A stretch of 64,000 bases of DNA, from positions 39,603,001 through 39,667,000 of the forward strand of contig NC_083696.1 in the NCBI RefSeq assembly GCF_033118175.1. Reading direction: 5' to 3'. Positions 1 through 11,744 of the stretch are shown here, in pieces (positions within the stretch are counted from its first letter, which is position 1; each line of letters opens with the position of its first letter). The DNA is from Dama dama (Eukaryota; Chordata; Mammalia; Artiodactyla; Cervidae). The notes beneath the pieces were generated by a model. It saw nothing but the letters and a program-made list of their open reading frames with translations. It ran no database searches and was not told where the DNA came from. A program made the position numbers and the translations under genes.

Positions 1-646
1 GTTTTCTGCACCTGTCACTACTTTTAGTCTTTTATCCTTTCCTACTAAAATTTGAATTGTATATATTTGTCATATATTTTAATTGCAAATATGTAAAGGC
101 ACTTGATATAAGTCACTTGATAGCAAAGGATAAACTTTCTCAAGTTTAATGCTTCCTGCAAATCTAAAGCCCATTCCTGGATGATGATAGATGCACAATT
201 AATTAGTGAATAAATGGATGAACGATTGCTTTACCACTAGAAGAAAAGATGTCTCTGTTTCAAAGCTATAAAGGGCATTATAATTTATGGTTTCACTTTC
301 TCAGAACCTTGTACCAAGTTTCCATATTATAAGATGTCACAAAATGCTTGAATTTATGTCTATTTTGAGAATATTTATGAATTAATAAGATAATAAAGGA
401 GGAAAAGCCTCAAAGTTGGATCATTGTGAGAAGCAGTTGAGAAACTTAAGAATTTTTAAAAGTATAAAAATTTATCACCTTTAAACAATATTTTAATATA
501 ATTTCTTATATTGAATATTGGCTGCCTGATAAGGCTACCTATAAGTAGATTACATATTATATCTGTTCTGGATAAATTATGTGTACATGTTTATGTTGTT
601 ATTAATTTTATAGCTTATGAAATGAGCCTTAGTATAGTGAGATGAG
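1..646. other. AT-rich sequence with no recognised feature
   Basis: This stretch has no open frame of interest, no young SINE or LINE and no tandem array that I can see. It is AT-rich like the rest of the non-repeat background and is probably unique or very old intergenic sequence. Confidence 0.5.
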
Positions 647-858
647 AGCTTCCCAGGTGGCTCAGTGGTAAAGAATCCACCTGCAACGCGGGAGACGCCA
701 AAGACAAAGGTTTGATCCCTGGGTTAGGAAGAGCCCCTGGAGTAGAAAATGGCAGCATCCACTCCAGTATGCTTGCCTGGGAAAACCCATGGACAGAGGA
801 GCCTGACAGACTACAGTCCATGGGGTTGCAAAAGAGTCAGACAGGACTTAGCAACATG
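647..858 (+). mobile_element. Bov-tA SINE
   Basis: A full-length ruminant SINE. The tRNA-like head (ggctcagtggtaaagaatcc) carries A and B box-like promoter segments, the latter around ggtttgatccctggg. The BovB-derived body contains cactccagtatgcttgcctgg and cagtccatggggttgcaaa. The tail ends near gacttagcaac. It is non-coding and was transcribed by RNA polymerase III and mobilised by BovB enzymes. A 63-codon frame across it is a chance reading. Confidence 0.9.
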
Positions 859-1767
859 CCATAGTGAAAAGAATATGGGACCTCGAGTCGCTAGAATTGA
901 TCTGAATAATGAACCTATATATTACTTCTTAGTTACGTGAGCAAGTTACTCTATGGGCTTCGATTTTCTTAAAATGAGGATGATAATCCTACTACCTCAT
1001 AAGATATTAAGGAGTGAGATAATGACTATAACAGTGTTTTTGTAAACCAGAACATCCTTTGCAAATGTTATTTATTATTCCCATTGATCCACTGAAGATC
1101 ATGATATACACAAATTATGTTACAAACCCCATCTCAAAAGTAGGAAATGCCTCTCCATAATCTATATTGTGTGAAACAGGATTTCATGTTTTGTCTGTTT
1201 ATTGAAAAGTGCTGCTGGCATGCCTGGAATGGTTTTTAAGGTTGTAATAGGCAAAATATGAGATGTAGAGTAGACTTAAATGTTTCTTGATGAGAAAGAT
1301 GGAAAGAATAACTACACCATGAATACCAAGTAAATATCTCTCATTGTAGATTTCAGTTTAACTATAAAATTTCCACCCATATTACAATCTAGTCAAAGTG
1401 CTACTGTGTCTCCCAACTTGTGCATAACATTCTGATTTTAGGGAAATAGCATAAGCAAATTAGCTTATGATATATAATGTGATATATATTACATATATTA
1501 GGTTTATTATATATATAAGTGATATATTTATTTATTCTATAGATTTTTATTGAGAGTCCCATTAAGCATGCTGGATAGCCAAGAAATGATAAGGCAAGTT
1601 TCTTCCCCTTAAGAATATCAACAGCACAAAAACATAAAATGCAGTTTGCAAGTGTCAAAATAAAGGTGAGTATAGAGTATTCTGAGTAAAAAAGAAGACC
1701 AACTCTGGAAATAGAATAGGAAAAACTTCAAAATATGACAAAACATTTGCCATGCCCCAAAGAATAT
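859..1767. other. Unassigned AT-rich sequence with a TA-rich patch
   Basis: No gene is visible. About 1465-1541 is a low-complexity patch of TATA and ATAT runs. The remainder shows no recognisable young repeat. Confidence 0.45.
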
Positions 1768-1978
1768 GGTGCAGTGGTTAAGAACCAGCCTGCCAATGCA
1801 TGAGAATTAAGAGATGTGGGTTCAATCCCTGGGTCAGGAAGAGCCCCTGGAAGAGGAAATGGCAACCCACTCTAGCGTTCTTGTCTGGAGAATCCCATGG
1901 ACAGAGAAGCCTGGCGGGCTATGATCTATAGGGTAACAAAGAGCTGGGCACAACTGAAGTGACTGAGCACACACAAAC
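1768..1978 (+). mobile_element. Bov-tA SINE
   Basis: The tRNA-like head is diverged (gcagtggttaagaaccagcc), while the body is clear: gaagaggaaatggcaaccca, then agaatcccatggacagagaa, ending in gactgagcacacacaaac. The head has extra bases between the boxes (gagaattaagagatg), as in several other copies here. Confidence 0.85.
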
Positions 1979-3062
1979 AATAAATTGGAATTTTCTAAGA
2001 AAATGGGCAAAAGGGTAGATGGAAGGAGATTCCAAGCCAAAGAAATAGCATGTAGAATCAAATCTCAACATATTTGAGGAAATAGAAATCCTTTTTTGCT
2101 ATCTCTTTCTCTAACTGGAATGGAAAGCTACTAGGTGGTGATTACGACATAGATTAGACATCGGTCTCTTTCATCATTCATTTTATTTAACAACCAGCAC
2201 TTAAATCTTCCCACCATCCTTAAAAGAGGGAATGATTCAGTATGACAGAATTGATGCTGACATATCTGCTTCGCTTTAATGACAAGCTAATTACTACACT
2301 CCGTCTTATCTATATTACATGTAAACTTTACATGTGCAACAGCATATCAAATGAGATGTTCCCTCATCATGTTAATTTTGGCTGGTTCCCCAAACCTGAA
2401 ACCAAAAGGTAATGAGTACCCCCAGTTCTAAAGAGAGATACCAGAGTATCTAACAGTCAATCCAACAAACAGGCTTACTAAACATTGGGCCACGTAGACG
2501 GCATACACAACCAAGGATGTTTGACAACTAGAGAGTAAGCATTTCTTTAGCAAGAACATTTCAAAATCTTATTTTTCTTTCTCCAACCCCACCCCCATCC
2601 AAATAAACTAGTTTAGAAATCCTGGCACCTGTGTTTTCTAAGGTTTTGGGGAGGGAGCTGGTACCTGGCTTATAACCACCCCCACAACAAACTACAACAA
2701 AAACTTGTTGGAAAGAGAAGAAACTGTTTAGAGAAGATTGCATGACAGAGAATAGATGGGGTCACATTAAGAACATCTTTCATGTTGAGAATTTCTAGTT
2801 TCAAGGATAAGAAAAGATGTAGGCACTGGGGCAGGGAGTCAGACATGAGTCAGCTCAAAAGGAATTCTGTCCCAAAGGTAGACTTGGAGGAATAAGTAAT
2901 CTTCAAGAAAGTTGTTTGGAGTAGATAGAGACTGACTGAAGGAGCTTTTCAGCAGATGACTGTGAAGACAAAGGAATGAGCAGATGGAAGATTCTCAGAA
3001 ATAAGATTTTTTGAGAAACAGAAAAAGAGCACAAGAAAGAAGCGCTAGCATTTTTCTCTGCC
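1979..3062. other. Unassigned intergenic sequence
   Basis: About 1.1 kb with no recognisable repeat, RNA gene or conserved coding pattern. The open frames are 60-86 codons on the minus strand and show no family motif. Confidence 0.4.
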
Positions 3063-3268
3063 ACACTGTGCTCACTGGCATCTGATTCTTTGTGACCCCA
3101 TGGACTGTAGCCAGCCTGTCCATGGGATTCTCCAGGCAAGAATACTGGAGTGGGTTGCCATGCCCTCCCTCAAAGGATCTTCCTGACTGAGGGATAACAC
3201 CTGCATTTCTTACATCTCCTGCATTGGCAGGCAGGTTCTTTACCACTAGCACCACCCGGAGAGCCCTG
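3063..3268 (-). mobile_element. Bov-tA SINE, antisense
   Basis: Read on the minus strand it is a standard Bov-tA. On the plus strand the order is body first (ttctttgtgaccccatggac, caagaatactggagtgggtt), then the head (caggttctttaccactagc). The head keeps the insert between its boxes. The tail side is short. Confidence 0.88.
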
Positions 3269-3358
3269 AAAAATAAGACTATATGCTAACACTTAAAAAT
3301 GATCAGAAAACTTGTGTTTATTTGCTTGAGATTTCAATCTGCTGAAATGAAGGAATTG

Positions 3359-4176
3359 GCAGAACAATTTTATTTTTTTTCTCATTTATTTTTATTAGTT
3401 GGAGGCGAATTACTTTACAATATTGTAGTGGTTTTTGTCATACATTGACATGAATCAGCCATGGATTTACATGTATTCCCCATCCCGATCCCCCCTCCCA
3501 CCTCCCTCTCCACCCGATCCCTCTGAGTCTTAGTGCACCAGCCCCGAGCACTTGTCTCGTGCATCCAACCTGGGGTGGTGATCTGTTTCACCCTTGATAA
3601 TATACATGTTTCGATGCTGTTCTCTCAAAACATCCCACCTTCGCTTTCTCCCACAGAGTCCAAAAGTCTGTTCTGTACATCTGTGTCTCTTTTTCTATTT
3701 TGCATATAGGGTTATCATTACCATCTTTTTAATTCCATATATATGCGTTAGTATACTGTATTAGTCTTTATCTTTCTGGCTTACTTCACTCTGTATAATG
3801 GGCTCCAATTTATCCATCTCATTAGAACTGATTCAAATGAATTCTTTTTAATGGCCGAGTAATATTCCATGGTGTATATGTACCACAGCTTTCTTATCCA
3901 TTCATCTGCTGATGGGCATCTAGGTTGCTTCCATGTCCTGGCTATTATAAACAGTGCTGCGATGAACATTGGGGTGCATGTGTCTCTTTCAGATCTGGTT
4001 TCCTCGGTGTATATGCCCAGAAGTGGTATTGCTGGGTCATACGGCAGTTCTATTTCCAGTTTTTTAAGAAATCTCCACACTGTTCTCCATAGCGGCTGTA
4101 CTAGTTTGCATTCCCACCAACAGTGTAAGAGGGTTCCCTTTTTTCCACATCCTCTCCAGCATGCAGAACAATTTTA
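3359..4176 (-). mobile_element. 5'-truncated ruminant L1 with 14-bp target-site duplication
   Basis: A minus-strand L1 3' end of about 790 bp lies between identical 14-bp repeats (gcagaacaatttta) at 3359-3372 and 4163-4176. The poly(A) tail appears as a T-run just inside the left repeat. The 3' UTR includes a G-rich tract, seen as C-rich DNA near 3490-3520. The coding part is the C-terminal end of ORF2 and translates to the conserved IELPYDPAIPLLGIYPEE-like and IYTMEYYSAIKKN segments. The exact duplication and low decay mark it as one of the younger L1 insertions in the window. It is dead because of 5' truncation. Confidence 0.93.
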
Positions 4177-4224
4177 AAGAAATACTGGAAACAAAAAAGA
4201 AATGTGTCTTTTTGTCTATGCTCT

Positions 4225-4445
4225 ATTGAGTCCCTAATGTTTATCAATCAGTTACACATATTTCATATAATTGTCAAGAAATCCTATGAGCAATGCATCA
4301 TCATTCTGCTTCTGTAGATGATTTAAAACTAGGTCTTGCATAGATAAGGTAAATATTTGAGAATCAGCACCTATAAGGGTGGATTTAAACGCAGATTTGC
4401 CTAACTCCAAATCTGGCATTTAACATCTAAGCTATTTTTGCCTTC
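4225..4445 (-). mobile_element. MIR SINE relic, antisense
   Basis: Degenerate match to reverse-complemented MIR. The order is a decayed end, atataattgtcaagaaatcc then cctatgagcaatgcatcatc, tgtagatgatttaaaactag, and finally gccaactcc-like and ttaacatctaagct. It is mammal-wide and inactive. Boundaries are approximate. Confidence 0.7.
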
Positions 4446-4590
4446 TCATCATATACTTTATCAATTTAAGTTCTCAATAACATTTAAACATACCTGTCTG
4501 TGAAGGTTCTTAACAGTTGACTTAAAATTCAAGTTCTAGAAAAGGATGATAAGAGATATGGAAAGAAAGGACTAGAAATAGCTAAGGGGT

Positions 4591-4812
4591 GGGGCTTTCC
4601 AGGTGGTTCAATGTTAAAGAATCTACCTGCCAATGCAGGAAACACAGGATATGCAGGTAGGATCCCCTGGACAAGTCCCCTGGAATGGGAAATAGCAACC
4701 CACTCCAGTATTTTTGCCTGGGAAATCCATGGGCAAGAGAAGACTGGTGAGCTACTGTCTACGAGGTTGCAAAATAGTCAGACACAACTTAGCGACTAAA
4801 CAACAAAAAATA
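4591..4812 (+). mobile_element. Bov-tA SINE
   Basis: Head ggggctttccaggtggttca, body aacccactccagtatttttg, tail gacacaacttagcgactaaa followed by a short A/C-rich end. There are modest point changes in the box regions (tgttaaagaatctacc). Confidence 0.88.
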
Positions 4813-4889
4813 AACATGTATTATAACTTGGCCAGAAGTTACCTTCACAAATTCCTTGTTTGTTATATGAGATACAGATCAAGCATATT

Positions 4890-5355
4890 GACTTAACAAA
4901 TATTAATTGAGTTCCTCTTCTGGGCACTGGATACTATGCTTGATCCAAAAATGAGGATGGTTTCCACTTACATGGGAATATAGGATCAGTGAATATTACA
5001 GACAGACAGTATGTTGTTTTACTATAATGTAAATGTAAAACCACACAGAAGGGACGCTGACCCTGACTCGATTGTCAGAGAAAGTTTCCTGGAGAAAGAA
5101 AGCTGTAAGCTAAGACCTGAAGGCAAAGCAAAGGGGGCCTAGAAGTGTTTTCCAACAGAAGAAAGAGCCTATGTGAAGGTCTAGTTGCAGGAAAGGCTAT
5201 ATGACAGTTCAAAGAACTGAGAGAAGCTGAGAAGTGCCAAGTCACAGAGGGTAAAGGAAGATGAGAGGGCTGAAGGAGGGTAAAGCTGAGAGATGGGGCT
5301 GAAGGAGGAGGGAAGATTTATAGGCCACGTTAAAAGGATTTGGACTTTATTCTAA
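4890..5355 (+). mobile_element. Ancient mammalian repeat relic, class unresolved
   Basis: Resembles a mammal-wide repeat that runs from a 'last day of the ancestor' age class: a start like caaatattaattgagttcc, then gaaagtttcctggagaaaga, agacctgaaggcaaagcaaa and aggccacgttaaaaggattt. The same family seems present at 18060-19260 and 50745-52260. I recognise the pattern but cannot name the family with confidence. Confidence 0.5.
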
Positions 5356-6104
5356 GAGAAGTGCGAAGAAAACGAGGCTACAGCGAACAACTCATGGGTT
5401 ACACAAATTCCTGAAATCATATAAACAGTTCAACTTCTGAAAAACCTCTCCCTCTGAACTCAATCCAAACCACAACTCTGGTCCAAAAAATGGGGAAAGT
5501 GGGTGGAATGCAATGAACTGAATTTAATCACTCATTTCAAAAAGCTCTTCTTTTTTTTTTCAGATCTGCACCTCACGCTGACACGTGTCAGGGAAAGGTT
5601 CAGTTCCATTGAAAGGACGATACCGCAAGTGGTCCATGCATTTAGGCGTCCACATAGATACAGATCCACCACAACAAAAACCAAATTAAAAAAAAAAAAA
5701 TCCCGTCTTGAAAATTTCTAGAATTGTTGGAATTAAGGTTGAGAAGCCCTTTCCACTTCAAATCACAGATATAATCAATTCTGTCATGTTGACTACAATG
5801 TACACTTATTCATCATCGTATTATTAAGTATTCTTCCATGCTAAAAGGTTTTTTGTGTTTCTGTTTGTTTGTTTGTTGGCAGTATTTGCTTTGTTCTGTG
5901 TAGAAACAGAAAACTGCTGAATGGAAATACAGATCCGAAACTCTGTCTAATCATTAGTTCAAAGTCCAAACAGTTAGTCCTTTGTTATTCCTAAACTCTT
6001 CTTTACTTCCTGCTTTTACTTACCTTTGGGGGCATTAAAAGGAAAGAAATGGGTAAGGGAACTTGTATTCATTAATAAATCATAATAAAGACAATAAAAA
6101 TTAA
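5356..6104. other. Unassigned sequence with an A-rich tract
   Basis: A 72-codon open frame at 5503-5721 ends in a lysine run encoded by an A-tract at about 5688-5700. Its composition looks like chance rather than a conserved protein. No repeat family is obvious. Confidence 0.4.
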
Positions 6105-6525
6105 ATAAAACCATCATTTATTGAGCTACTATTCAGTAAGAGGCACAGCATTGGATGTTTTGCACGTATTTTCTCATTAATCCTCTAAAAAATCCTATGA
6201 CATATTATTTACCAGTTGAGGAAATAAAGCTCAGGAAGATTTACTTAGAGATCTCTCTGACTCTGGCTTTCCCTGGTGGCTCAGCGGTAAAGAATTCACC
6301 CGCAATACAGGAGATGCAGGAGAACTGGGTTCAAGACCTATGTTGAGAAGATCCCTTGGAGTAGGAAATGAAGACCCATTCCAGTATTCTTTCCTGGGAA
6401 ATCCCACGGACTGAGGAGCCTGGAGGGCTACAGCCCATGGGGTGCCAAGATTCGGACACGACCTAGCGACTAAACCACCACCACTCTCTGACTCTACCAT
6501 CATTATATGCTCTTAGTTACTCTAG
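6105..6525 (-). mobile_element. MIR relic split by a Bov-tA insertion
   Basis: Left part 6105-6264 reads as antisense MIR (catttattgagctactattc, ttttctcattaatcctct, cagttgaggaaataaagctc). The right part resumes at about 6484 (ctctctgactctaccat, atgctcttagttactc). The Bov-tA at 6265-6483 sits between, so the MIR is older than the SINE. Confidence 0.72.
6253..6495 (+). mobile_element. Bov-tA SINE with 12-bp target-site duplication
   Basis: The SINE body occupies 6265-6483 and is flanked by perfect copies of ctctctgactct at 6253-6264 and 6484-6495. The head reads ggctttccctggtggctcag and the tail gacctagcgactaaaccacc. The duplication fixes both ends exactly and shows insertion into a MIR. Confidence 0.95.
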
Positions 6526-7050
6526 AAAAATTGGAAATAATCTTTGGTTCCTTCATAGTTTTATTCAGGGCTAGTCTTGGGTAGGTGGGAGAGGAATAAA
6601 AATAGGGGTAGTCTTCTTCAAGACATATAATATATTAGTTTCAGAGACTATCTGCAATATTCAGGAAAAATATGCAAAACTTCAAACTTATTCTTAATCC
6701 CTATCCTTAATTTTGATAAAGGAGAAAATAAAAATTTTCTTTTGTGCTGCAAATCTATTTTTCATTAAAAGCAGACATTCTCTCAAGTAATATTAAATAT
6801 TGGGCAGGCAACCAAAATATATTGCCAATTTCCGTTCTTAATTTGCTCGTGTGAAGCTATTTCTAATTTTCTCTGACAACAAGTTTTCCAGACTGACAAT
6901 TGTTCAGCAAAATTGCATTATGATAAATCCTCCAGCCTTGAGAGATCTTGCAATAGCAAAATTAGAAATTTCAGAGCTATATCTCATGAAAGATTTCATT
7001 TTAAGGTGAGACACATGCAAAGGACTACTATGAAAATTAACACATAGGAA
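6526..7050. other. Unassigned AT-rich sequence
   Basis: No recognised repeat, RNA or coding pattern. It contains a decayed stretch with several ATTT/AAAT runs. Confidence 0.4.
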
Positions 7051-7717
7051 AGGCATCTGGTCCCATCACTTCATGGAAAATAGATGGGGAAACAGTGGAA
7101 ACAGGGGCTGATTTTATTTTGGGGGGCTCCAAAATCACTGCAGATGGTGATTGCAGCCATGAAATTAAAAGACGCTTACTCCTTGGAAGGAAAGAATCTA
7201 GACAGCATATTAAAAAGCAGAGACATTACTTTGCCAACAAAGGTCCGACTAGTCAAGGCTATGGTTTTTCCAGTGGTCATGTATGGATGTGAGAGTTGGA
7301 CTGTGAAGAAAGCTGAGCGCCGAAGAATTGATGCTTTTGAACTGTGGTTTGGAGAAGACTCTTGAGAGTCCCTTGAACTGCAAGGAGATCCAACCAGTCC
7401 ATCCTAAAGGAGATCAGTCCTGGGTGTTCATTGGAAGGGCTGATGCTGAAGCTGAATCTCCAATACTTTGGCCACCTCATGCAAAGAGTTGACTCATTGG
7501 AAAAGACCCTGATGCTGGGAGGGATTGGGGGCAGGAGGAGAAGGGGACGACAGAGGATGAGATGGCTGGATGGCATCACCAACTCAATGGACATGAGTTT
7601 GAGTAAACTCTGGGAGTCGGTGATGGACAGGGAGGCCTGGCGTGCTGCGATTCATGGGGTCGCAAAGAGTCAGACACGACTGAGCAACGCAACTGAACTG
7701 AACTGAACTGAACTGAC
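7051..7717 (+). mobile_element. 5'-truncated BovB (RTE) LINE 3' end
   Basis: A BovB 3' terminus of about 670 bp. It begins at the ggcatctggtcccatcactt region and ends in the family's (tgaac)n-type tail (aactgaactgaactgaactg). In broken frames it encodes the C-terminal part of the ORF2 protein, with segments such as VKAMVFPVVMYGCESWTVKK, then MLKLNLQYFGHLMQRVDSL and MRWLDGITNSMDMSL. Frameshifts separate the two halves: one frame stops near 7365 and the next opens at 7431. It cannot move by itself. It is among the less diverged BovB copies here. Confidence 0.93.
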
Positions 7718-8616
7718 CCTCACAAACCCATTACAGAAATAATTTGTCCCAAAGACAAAGATTTATATTTAGACATTGCTAGTCAATTAAAACTAGTATT
7801 TATTTTATTAAATAGTAGCTTTAAAAAGGGAACTTGTTAAACATCTTTAATTTTTTATTTTTAATACAATTTAAGGAAGTATGAAAATTCTTAAGCAGAT
7901 GGAAACATTCATTGAAATGAAAAATCATTAGATTAACAAATACAGTTTCTGGAAATTTAACAAAAACCAAGAATATTTAATTTTGAAAATATAATTGGGA
8001 CAATTAAAAGCTGATTAATTATTGTAGAAGCTGTGTTTATGAATAAAGAGAAAAACTTGAGATTCTCATAGAACTAACAGGAAAGGATAAAGATGAAAAT
8101 GTTTGAGTCATTCAAGAAAAAGGAGTCCTTCTTCCCCTCCTCATCTATGCCAAGTAGCAGAATCATTGGCTCAAAGGTGCATGTCAATGGTTTAATATCA
8201 GCAAGTAAAGACCTTAAAAGTCATCACTCCTGCCCTTAGAATAAGAGCATGTTAGGCAAAACAAAAAGTCCTAATAATCTTTCTTGAACCCATTAAGAGA
8301 TTGAAAGTTGCAGGGAAAATGATCACCTCAAACTGAAAGAGAATTACATTCAGAGAGTCATATCTAAAATAGGTTTATCTGCAGCAGAAGATGCTAGAAC
8401 TATAACATGGTAGCAATCCTTAAGTGGTGGTTTTGATGAACTGTTGGAGCCTGAATGTGAGCTGGTATGAGAGTAAGAAACTGCTAGGGAAAGCAATATC
8501 AGGGGCTGACCCCCACCCCCCCCACCCCCACACACACAATTTTCATGGGTTTTACTACAAAGAACACCACCACCTTGTGGTCCTGATGAAAGAAGGGAAA
8601 AATAGTCATTGTAAAA
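7718..8616. other. Unassigned sequence with a C-rich/(CA)n patch
   Basis: No gene seen. Positions 8511-8539 form a C-rich run passing into a short CA repeat. The long C blocks separated by single A residues could form a G-quadruplex on the minus strand. The remainder is AT-rich. Confidence 0.4.
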
Positions 8617-9033
8617 CATGTACGGTTATGAGAGTTGGACCAAGGAAGGCTGAACGCCAAAGAATTGATGCTTTCGAATTGTGGTGCTGGAGAAGACTCT
8701 TGAGAGTTCCTTAGACTTCAAGGAGATGAAACCAGTCAACCTTAAAGTAAATCAACCCTGAATAATCATTGGAAGGACTGATGCTAAAGTTGAAACTCCA
8801 ATACTTTGGCCACCTGATGCAAAGAACAGACTCATTGGAAAAGACCCTGATGCTGGGAAAGATTGAGGGCAGGAGGAGGGAGCAACAGAGGATGAGATGG
8901 TTGGATAGCATCACCAATTCAATGCACAGGAGTCTGAGCAAACTCTGAGAGACAGTAAAGAACAGGGAAGCAGTCCATGGGGTTACCAAGAGTCGGATAC
9001 AAGTGACTCAACAACAACAACAACAACAACAAA
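8617..9033 (+). mobile_element. BovB LINE 3' fragment with (CAA)n tail
   Basis: Starts inside the YGCESW-encoding region (catgtacggttatgagagtt) and runs to the 3' end. The tail is an array of CAA units at 9010-9032 instead of the tgaac-type tail. It is more diverged than the copy at 7051, with deletions in the last 100 bp. Confidence 0.9.
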
Positions 9034-9244
9034 AGATGCCCAGACCCTTCTGCATAAGAGAGCCCTACTTTCCAGGTAAGAGGCCTTTCCAGAGCATTAT
9101 CCCAGATGGACTATTGGGCATTCCTCCTGCTCTGGCACCCTTTAGCTTTCCTATCTCACGTAAGTGGAAAACCAAAGTTAACATGCCACAGGGCTTCAAG
9201 GAATTAGATTGGGAATTCTGTAGTCACAGAGGGGAAGAATAATG

Positions 9245-9660
9245 GCTTAGAATTTCCCAAAACTAATGACAGACATCAAACCACAGATCCAGGAAACTCA
9301 GAGAACATTAAACAGAATAGACACCAAAAATATCTATATGTAGGCAAATTGTATTCAAACTACAGGAAAACAAAGACAAAGGAAAATATTTAAAGAAGTC
9401 GAGGGTGGAGGGGAAACTGACTTCTAGAGGAAATGGGACAGGAACTACAGTGGACTTCTCATCAAAAATCATGCAAGCCAGAAGTGAATGAGATGGACTA
9501 TTTTAAATGTTTTTAAAAGAAAAGCAATCTAAACATCTACATCCAGTTAAAGTGCCTATCAAAAGCAAAGGAAAAATAAAGACTTCTTCAGGTCATTGAT
9601 TGTTGTTACATCTGTCCTGCAAAAAAATAAGGTTAAAACAAGTATTGAGGACAGAAGAAA
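9245..9660 (+). mobile_element. Ancient L1 ORF1 fragment
   Basis: Nucleotide and broken-frame translation match the C-terminal region of an old L1 ORF1. The sequence runs from cacagatccaggaaactcag through gacttctcatcaaaaatcat and catgcaagccagaagtgaat to gaaaaataaagacttcttca. Many stops and indels are present. This domain bound RNA in the living element. Confidence 0.72.
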
Positions 9661-9682
9661 ACTGATATGTGTTAAATACTGA

Positions 9683-9995
9683 AAGTGAAGTGAAAGCTGC
9701 TCAGTTGTGTCTGACTCTTTGAGACCTCATGGACTGTACAGTCCATGGAATTCTCCAGGCCAGAATACTGGAGTGGGTAATCTTTCCCTTCTCCAGGGGA
9801 TCCTCCCAACCTAGGGATCAAACCCAGGTCTCCTGCATTACAGGAGGATTCTTTACCAGCTGAGCCACAAGGGAAGCCCAAGAATACTAGAGTGGGTAGC
9901 ATATCCCTTCTCCAGCGGATCTTCCCAACCCAGGAATCAAACTGGGTCTCTTGCATTGCAGGCAGATTCTTTACCAACTGAGCTATGAGGGTCCA
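9683..9995 (-). mobile_element. Bov-tA SINE with a second tRNA-like head, antisense
   Basis: Positions 9683-9879 form an antisense Bov-tA. It begins gaaagtgaagtgaaagctgc and ends in the head ccagctgagccacaagggaa. Directly after it, 9880-9995 repeats the body/head junction (agaatactagagtgggtagc to accaactgagctatgagg). This is a head-duplicated composite known in ruminant tRNA-derived SINEs rather than two unrelated insertions. Confidence 0.85.
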
Positions 9996-11250
9996 TATAA
10001 AGAAAGGAAAAGCACTAGAGAAAGAATAAATGAGGGAATAAATTTTATATTTTTCTAACTGTTAATTGATCTATAAAATATGAGTTTAAACTAATGATTA
10101 GGTTCTCTGTGATGTCAGCATCACAGTGGTATAAGATTTTGAGATGGTGGTTTTCCCTGCAAATCCCTAAGGCGTTCCAGAAAAGTCATTAGGATTTTTT
10201 TTTATTTCATCCAACATGCTCTTTGTCCCAATTTTAAACAACTAATTAGGCATCCATTCATGAACGGAAGTGCCTCTCTGGGAGTTGTGGGATCCAGCAC
10301 CGTAAGCCAAAAGACCAGGGAGGAATCTCACTGACCTGTGCATTCTGCAGTAGGCAAACAGACCTCCATGCAGGGTATGGAACCAACAAACCCACCCCAA
10401 CCCTACTCAGCCTGGTCAGGGCAATTTTGAAGAGTGCTGACTTAGGGAGATACTTACTTATGAGAGAGATTTTCTAGACGTCCATCCTTCTAGAGGGACT
10501 ATGCCAACATATGAGGTTGCAAACATTTTGAAGAGGCTGAGTGGAAGTTTGCCAGCACTGCTTCTCCCCAGGGTGACAAAGTGCTTGGCTGAATTAGCCA
10601 GCAGCAACTCCTCCTGAAGGGGAAAGTTAGTGCCCAGCTAACGTACCCATCCAAGACACTGCTGGAGAAAACTGTTTCCCTCCAGCAGCTTCCACAATGG
10701 GAACTCCATGACTTGGGAGGATGAAGATAAAGGGAAAGAGGCAGATGAGAAGATCAAAAGGCATTAAAGTGATGCAGTTCTTGCTGCATGTCTTGGGACT
10801 TGAGCAGGAATTCCACCCACACGTCTCTGGGAGAACCTCACTGAGGAAACCCCCCACACCACGTCTGCAAACACCCCCAGTACTCCAAGTACTAAACTTA
10901 CACCTCCTCCCACTCTGCAGCCAACTGCTTGGGCACCCCCACCCCTTGTGCAGCAGTGAGTGTGAGCCCCTGTAACAAAGTGCTTTCAGAAAAACAGACC
11001 AGGTCTGTGGACAAGGGAGGAACCATAAATAGAAGTTATAGCGATGCTTTCAGGATAACAAAAGCTTTCCCTCAGCTAGCCTGGTGACTTGAGAGGCAAG
11101 GACATAAAAACTTAAGAATTCTGCCACAAGAGGGAGCAATAAGTGTGGAGCAGGTGAATATACAAGGTTGGATGAAACTAGATAGAATAGGACAAATGAA
11201 CAGTTAATTATTAAAGGCAACTAGCAAAGATTTGGCAGTCCACCACAGCT
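9996..11250. other. GC-richer block of unknown origin
   Basis: 10245-10980 is clearly richer in G and C than its surroundings, with C-rich runs at 10848-10945. It has opposing open frames of 76 and 84 codons. It may be the 5' region of an old L1, since it resembles untranslated LINE leader sequence in texture, or unique DNA. I cannot decide which, and no protein family is recognised. Confidence 0.3.
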
Positions 11251-11720
11251 AGTCTCTCCTAAATTTAGCATCTGTATATATTGAGCTATCCATCTTTCAC
11301 TTCTAGCTTATTTCCTCCCTGTCTTTGTCTACTATAGAGACTATAAAAACCAAGACTCCATTTCCAGCCTTTTTGTGTACATGCGACACAGTTCTGGCTA
11401 ATGAAATGTACACAGACTTTTGCTAGTGTCACCTTTTCTGTTTCCTTTTCTACTGCCTGAAGTATGAACCCAGGATAGGAAACTACAGCTGTCATCTGCA
11501 ATCACAAATTAGCATGAAACAACACTCCTTGGGCCGAAAGTGGTAGAACAGAAAAAGTGGACAGCGCCCTGGACTTCCACCACCAGCCCCAGACTGTCTA
11601 GCCTCATGTATCCCATGATCTAGCGCAGCAAGTGTTTACTTGTTGAAGTCAATCCTTGCCAGGTTTTCTCTTACTACAGAGAAACTTTCCAAGTGATACA
11701 CTGAACCTGGTAAAACTCAA
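11251..11720. mobile_element. Possible ancient repeat relic
   Basis: Segments such as cagttctggctaatgaaatg and ggaaactacagctgtcatct recall a mammal-wide repeat with a 'ctggccaatgagatgt' core. The match is weak and unverified. Confidence 0.3.
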
Positions 11721-11744
11721 AAGGTAAAAAGAGTGATGGATTGC

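Noticed and set aside
3869..4177. 102-codon plus-strand frame inside the L1 at 3.4-4.2 kb
   Set aside because: It is antisense to L1 ORF2. The minus strand carries the conserved segments.
5503..5721. Small basic protein gene, 72 codons
   Set aside because: The Lys run is an A-tract, there is no family resemblance, and the upstream T-run gives the Phe run. Chance is the simpler reading.
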